Origin: Chloranthus sessilifolius
Lineage: Eukaryota > Streptophyta > Magnoliopsida > Chloranthales > Chloranthaceae
Length of the DNA stretch: 64,000 nucleotides
Reading direction: 5' to 3'
Assembly (NCBI GenBank): GCA_021018995.1
Contig: CM037590.1
Location: 105,091,097 to 105,155,096 of the forward strand
Below are positions 62,772-64,000 of the stretch, piece by piece; within the stretch, counting starts at the first letter, position 1; each line of letters begins with the position of its first letter. Under the pieces are notes generated by a model that searched no databases, was not told where the DNA came from, and saw only the letters and a program-made list of their open reading frames with translations. The translations under genes and the position numbers were made by a program.

Positions 62772-64000
62772 AGACTGAGCCACCGGCTTCCTTGTCACCA
62801 CCCTCCTCCACCACCTGTCCCCCTCTCCCCTGACCCCCTTCTTTTTCCTTTTCTTCCTCCCCTCCTGGCTTACAGTTCCTCTTCCACCTGATACAGGCTG
62901 AGGATATCCCTGAGTCGGGGGATGTACTTGTGTTTGACCATTGTACTAAAATGCTCTATTTTATGCTCTGTTTCGATTCTGTTAATAAACTGCTTTTTCT
63001 TTCTTTAGTTGTCTACTTGCTTTGGGTTTTTGCTCTGTTAATAGGCTGCGACACCCCCTTTGCTGTCAACAGTGAGGACACTGTTTAGTTAAAGTTTGGG
63101 GGTATGGCATGTATGTATGCCAATAAATTAGTTACTTTTAGTACAACTAGGGTAAAATGAAGTGTTTGGAATTAATTAGAGTAAATTCTCACTAGAATTT
63201 TTTTTGTAAAAAGAGGAAATTAAGAAAACAACTATTTAAAACTGAAATAAGCCATAGTCCAACAAACTTCATGAGGGAAATGTCAACAATTTGTGAAAAA
63301 TAATTTTGATGTACAGTAAACCTGAAATGAGAGGAAATTGTGAAGACACACCCCTGAAAATTAGATGAAAGGTCATACCCAGTGAGATTTGGGCTTGAAA
63401 AAGTTTCCTTGAAGAGTGCCTTGACAATTTTTCTGCTCTTTGGATTGATTGGATTTAATTCCAATCACTAGAAGTTAGGCAATTCCAAGTTGAAATAGCT
63501 TGACAACATTAATGACATTGAGGACATGAAGTAAAGCCATCTCTTGGTCAGTTTGAGCTTAAAATGTCCCACCTTTGAACTGCCCTTGATTCACACCACT
63601 TGAGCCTTAAAAGTCCCAATTCTCTTTGATGAAAACCAGAAATTTTAAATCCAAAACCTTTTGACCTATTTCAGTTCACCCCCAATCTGAGAAATCAGGA
63701 AGAGGAAGGGGAAGCAAGGTTAGAGGAGCAAGGTGTTAAATCTGGGTGAAAGAAAGAAGAACACAGTTGGTGGTACTTGTGGTATTCCAAAAAAAAAAAA
63801 AAAAGAAAGAAAAAAAAAGCAAAATAATGAGAAGGAGAAGTCATTTCATTGAAAGATTGAAAGAAAGAGAAGAAGCTGGCCACTTTGGCTCTGAAAATTC
63901 AAGAAGTAAATGGAATTGTGCTGAAATGATGAAGGTGCTGTCTAGACCACCTCCTTACCTTTACTGATTTCTTAATTTGAATCCCTTTTGCCCTTTCATT
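62772..64000 (+). other. Noncoding 3' tail of element E, cut by window end
   Basis: Collinear with the tails of A and D. The internal polypurine motif AAGTTTGGGGGTA lies at 63091-63103, preceded by GTGAGGACACTGTTTAG, in which the hairpin partner TCCTC is lost. An A-rich tract is at 63788-63818. No genes. Confidence 0.7.

Larger units (their letters stand above)
56373..64000 (+). mobile_element. Athila-like element 'E', gag-less, runs off the window
   Basis: 5' LTR (56373-58497), tRNA-Asp-type primer site, then a deletion that removes gag and protease. RT/RNase H and integrase (58549-61614), spacer with TCGA array, small ORF MADDKP, and the beginning of the noncoding tail follow. Comparison with A puts the deletion at about 2.8 kb, from A-equivalent 18395 to about 21160. 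The 3' LTR is expected about 0.7 kb beyond the window end. Confidence 0.88.

Noticed and set aside
1..64000. CRISPR arrays, bacterial operons, ribosome binding sites
   Set aside because: The sequence is plant nuclear repeat DNA; no spaced identical repeats of CRISPR type and no prokaryotic gene organisation were seen.

Overview
The window is nuclear DNA from a flowering plant with a repeat-rich genome. The evidence is nested long-LTR Ty3/Gypsy retrotransposons of the Athila lineage (tRNA-Asp primer sites), a Tat/Ogre-type element (tRNA-Arg-like primer site), LINE and SINE fragments, and an integrated plant pararetrovirus. I see no intact host gene. The only host-gene trace is one exon of a plastid chaperonin-60 gene at 5368-5475, cut off by an LTR. 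I cannot name the species.

Layout. 1-5475: old intergenic DNA with LINE remnants, tRNA-like/SINE pieces and the chaperonin exon. 5476-14295: Athila-like element '1', with a partial 5' LTR, gag, a large accessory ORF and a complete 3' LTR, but no pol. It abuts the integrase of a relative, 'B' (14296-16419 plus 29195 to about 36806). B's accessory ORF is split by a complete 12.8-kb element, 'A' (16420-29194), with 5-bp target duplications. About 36807-39270: LTR, primer site and first ORF of a Tat/Ogre-type element 'H'. 39300-40793: 3' end of another Gypsy element, 'F'. 40794-46784: minus-strand Athila-like element 'D', truncated. 46785-56372: two fragments of one endogenous pararetrovirus arranged head to head, the minus-strand arm split by a solo LTR 'G' (50777-53440, 5-bp duplications). 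56373 to the window end: Athila-like element 'E', which has pol but lacks gag and protease.

How the parts fit together. Elements 1, B, A, D and E have recognisably homologous LTRs and 3' noncoding tails, so they are one lineage. None could move alone: 1 lacks pol, E lacks gag, A has all domains but is full of stops and frameshifts, and B and D are fragments. Between pol and the 3' LTR the lineage carries either a large proline-rich, nuclear-looking accessory protein (1, B, D) or a short acidic/basic ORF beginning MADDKP (A, E).

The most interesting signal is regulatory. Each element type carries dense, irregular arrays of its own CpG-containing palindromic word: TCGCGA in 1/B, TCGAYAGG/CTCGAGAG in A/D, TCGATAGG/TCGAA in E. 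The arrays lie upstream of the LTR TATA box, and again between integrase and the accessory ORF, upstream of what looks like a second promoter. The unrelated elements F, G and H carry other palindromes (CGCTCGAGCG, TTCGATTAATCGAA, and TGGCGCAT arms). This resembles the logic of VANDAL transposons, where an element-encoded protein recognises element-specific short-motif arrays. That parallel is my hypothesis. A second unexplained feature is a GAGGA/TCCTC hairpin followed by an exact copy of the polypurine tract, 1.62-1.66 kb upstream of the real one in all four copies where both can be measured.
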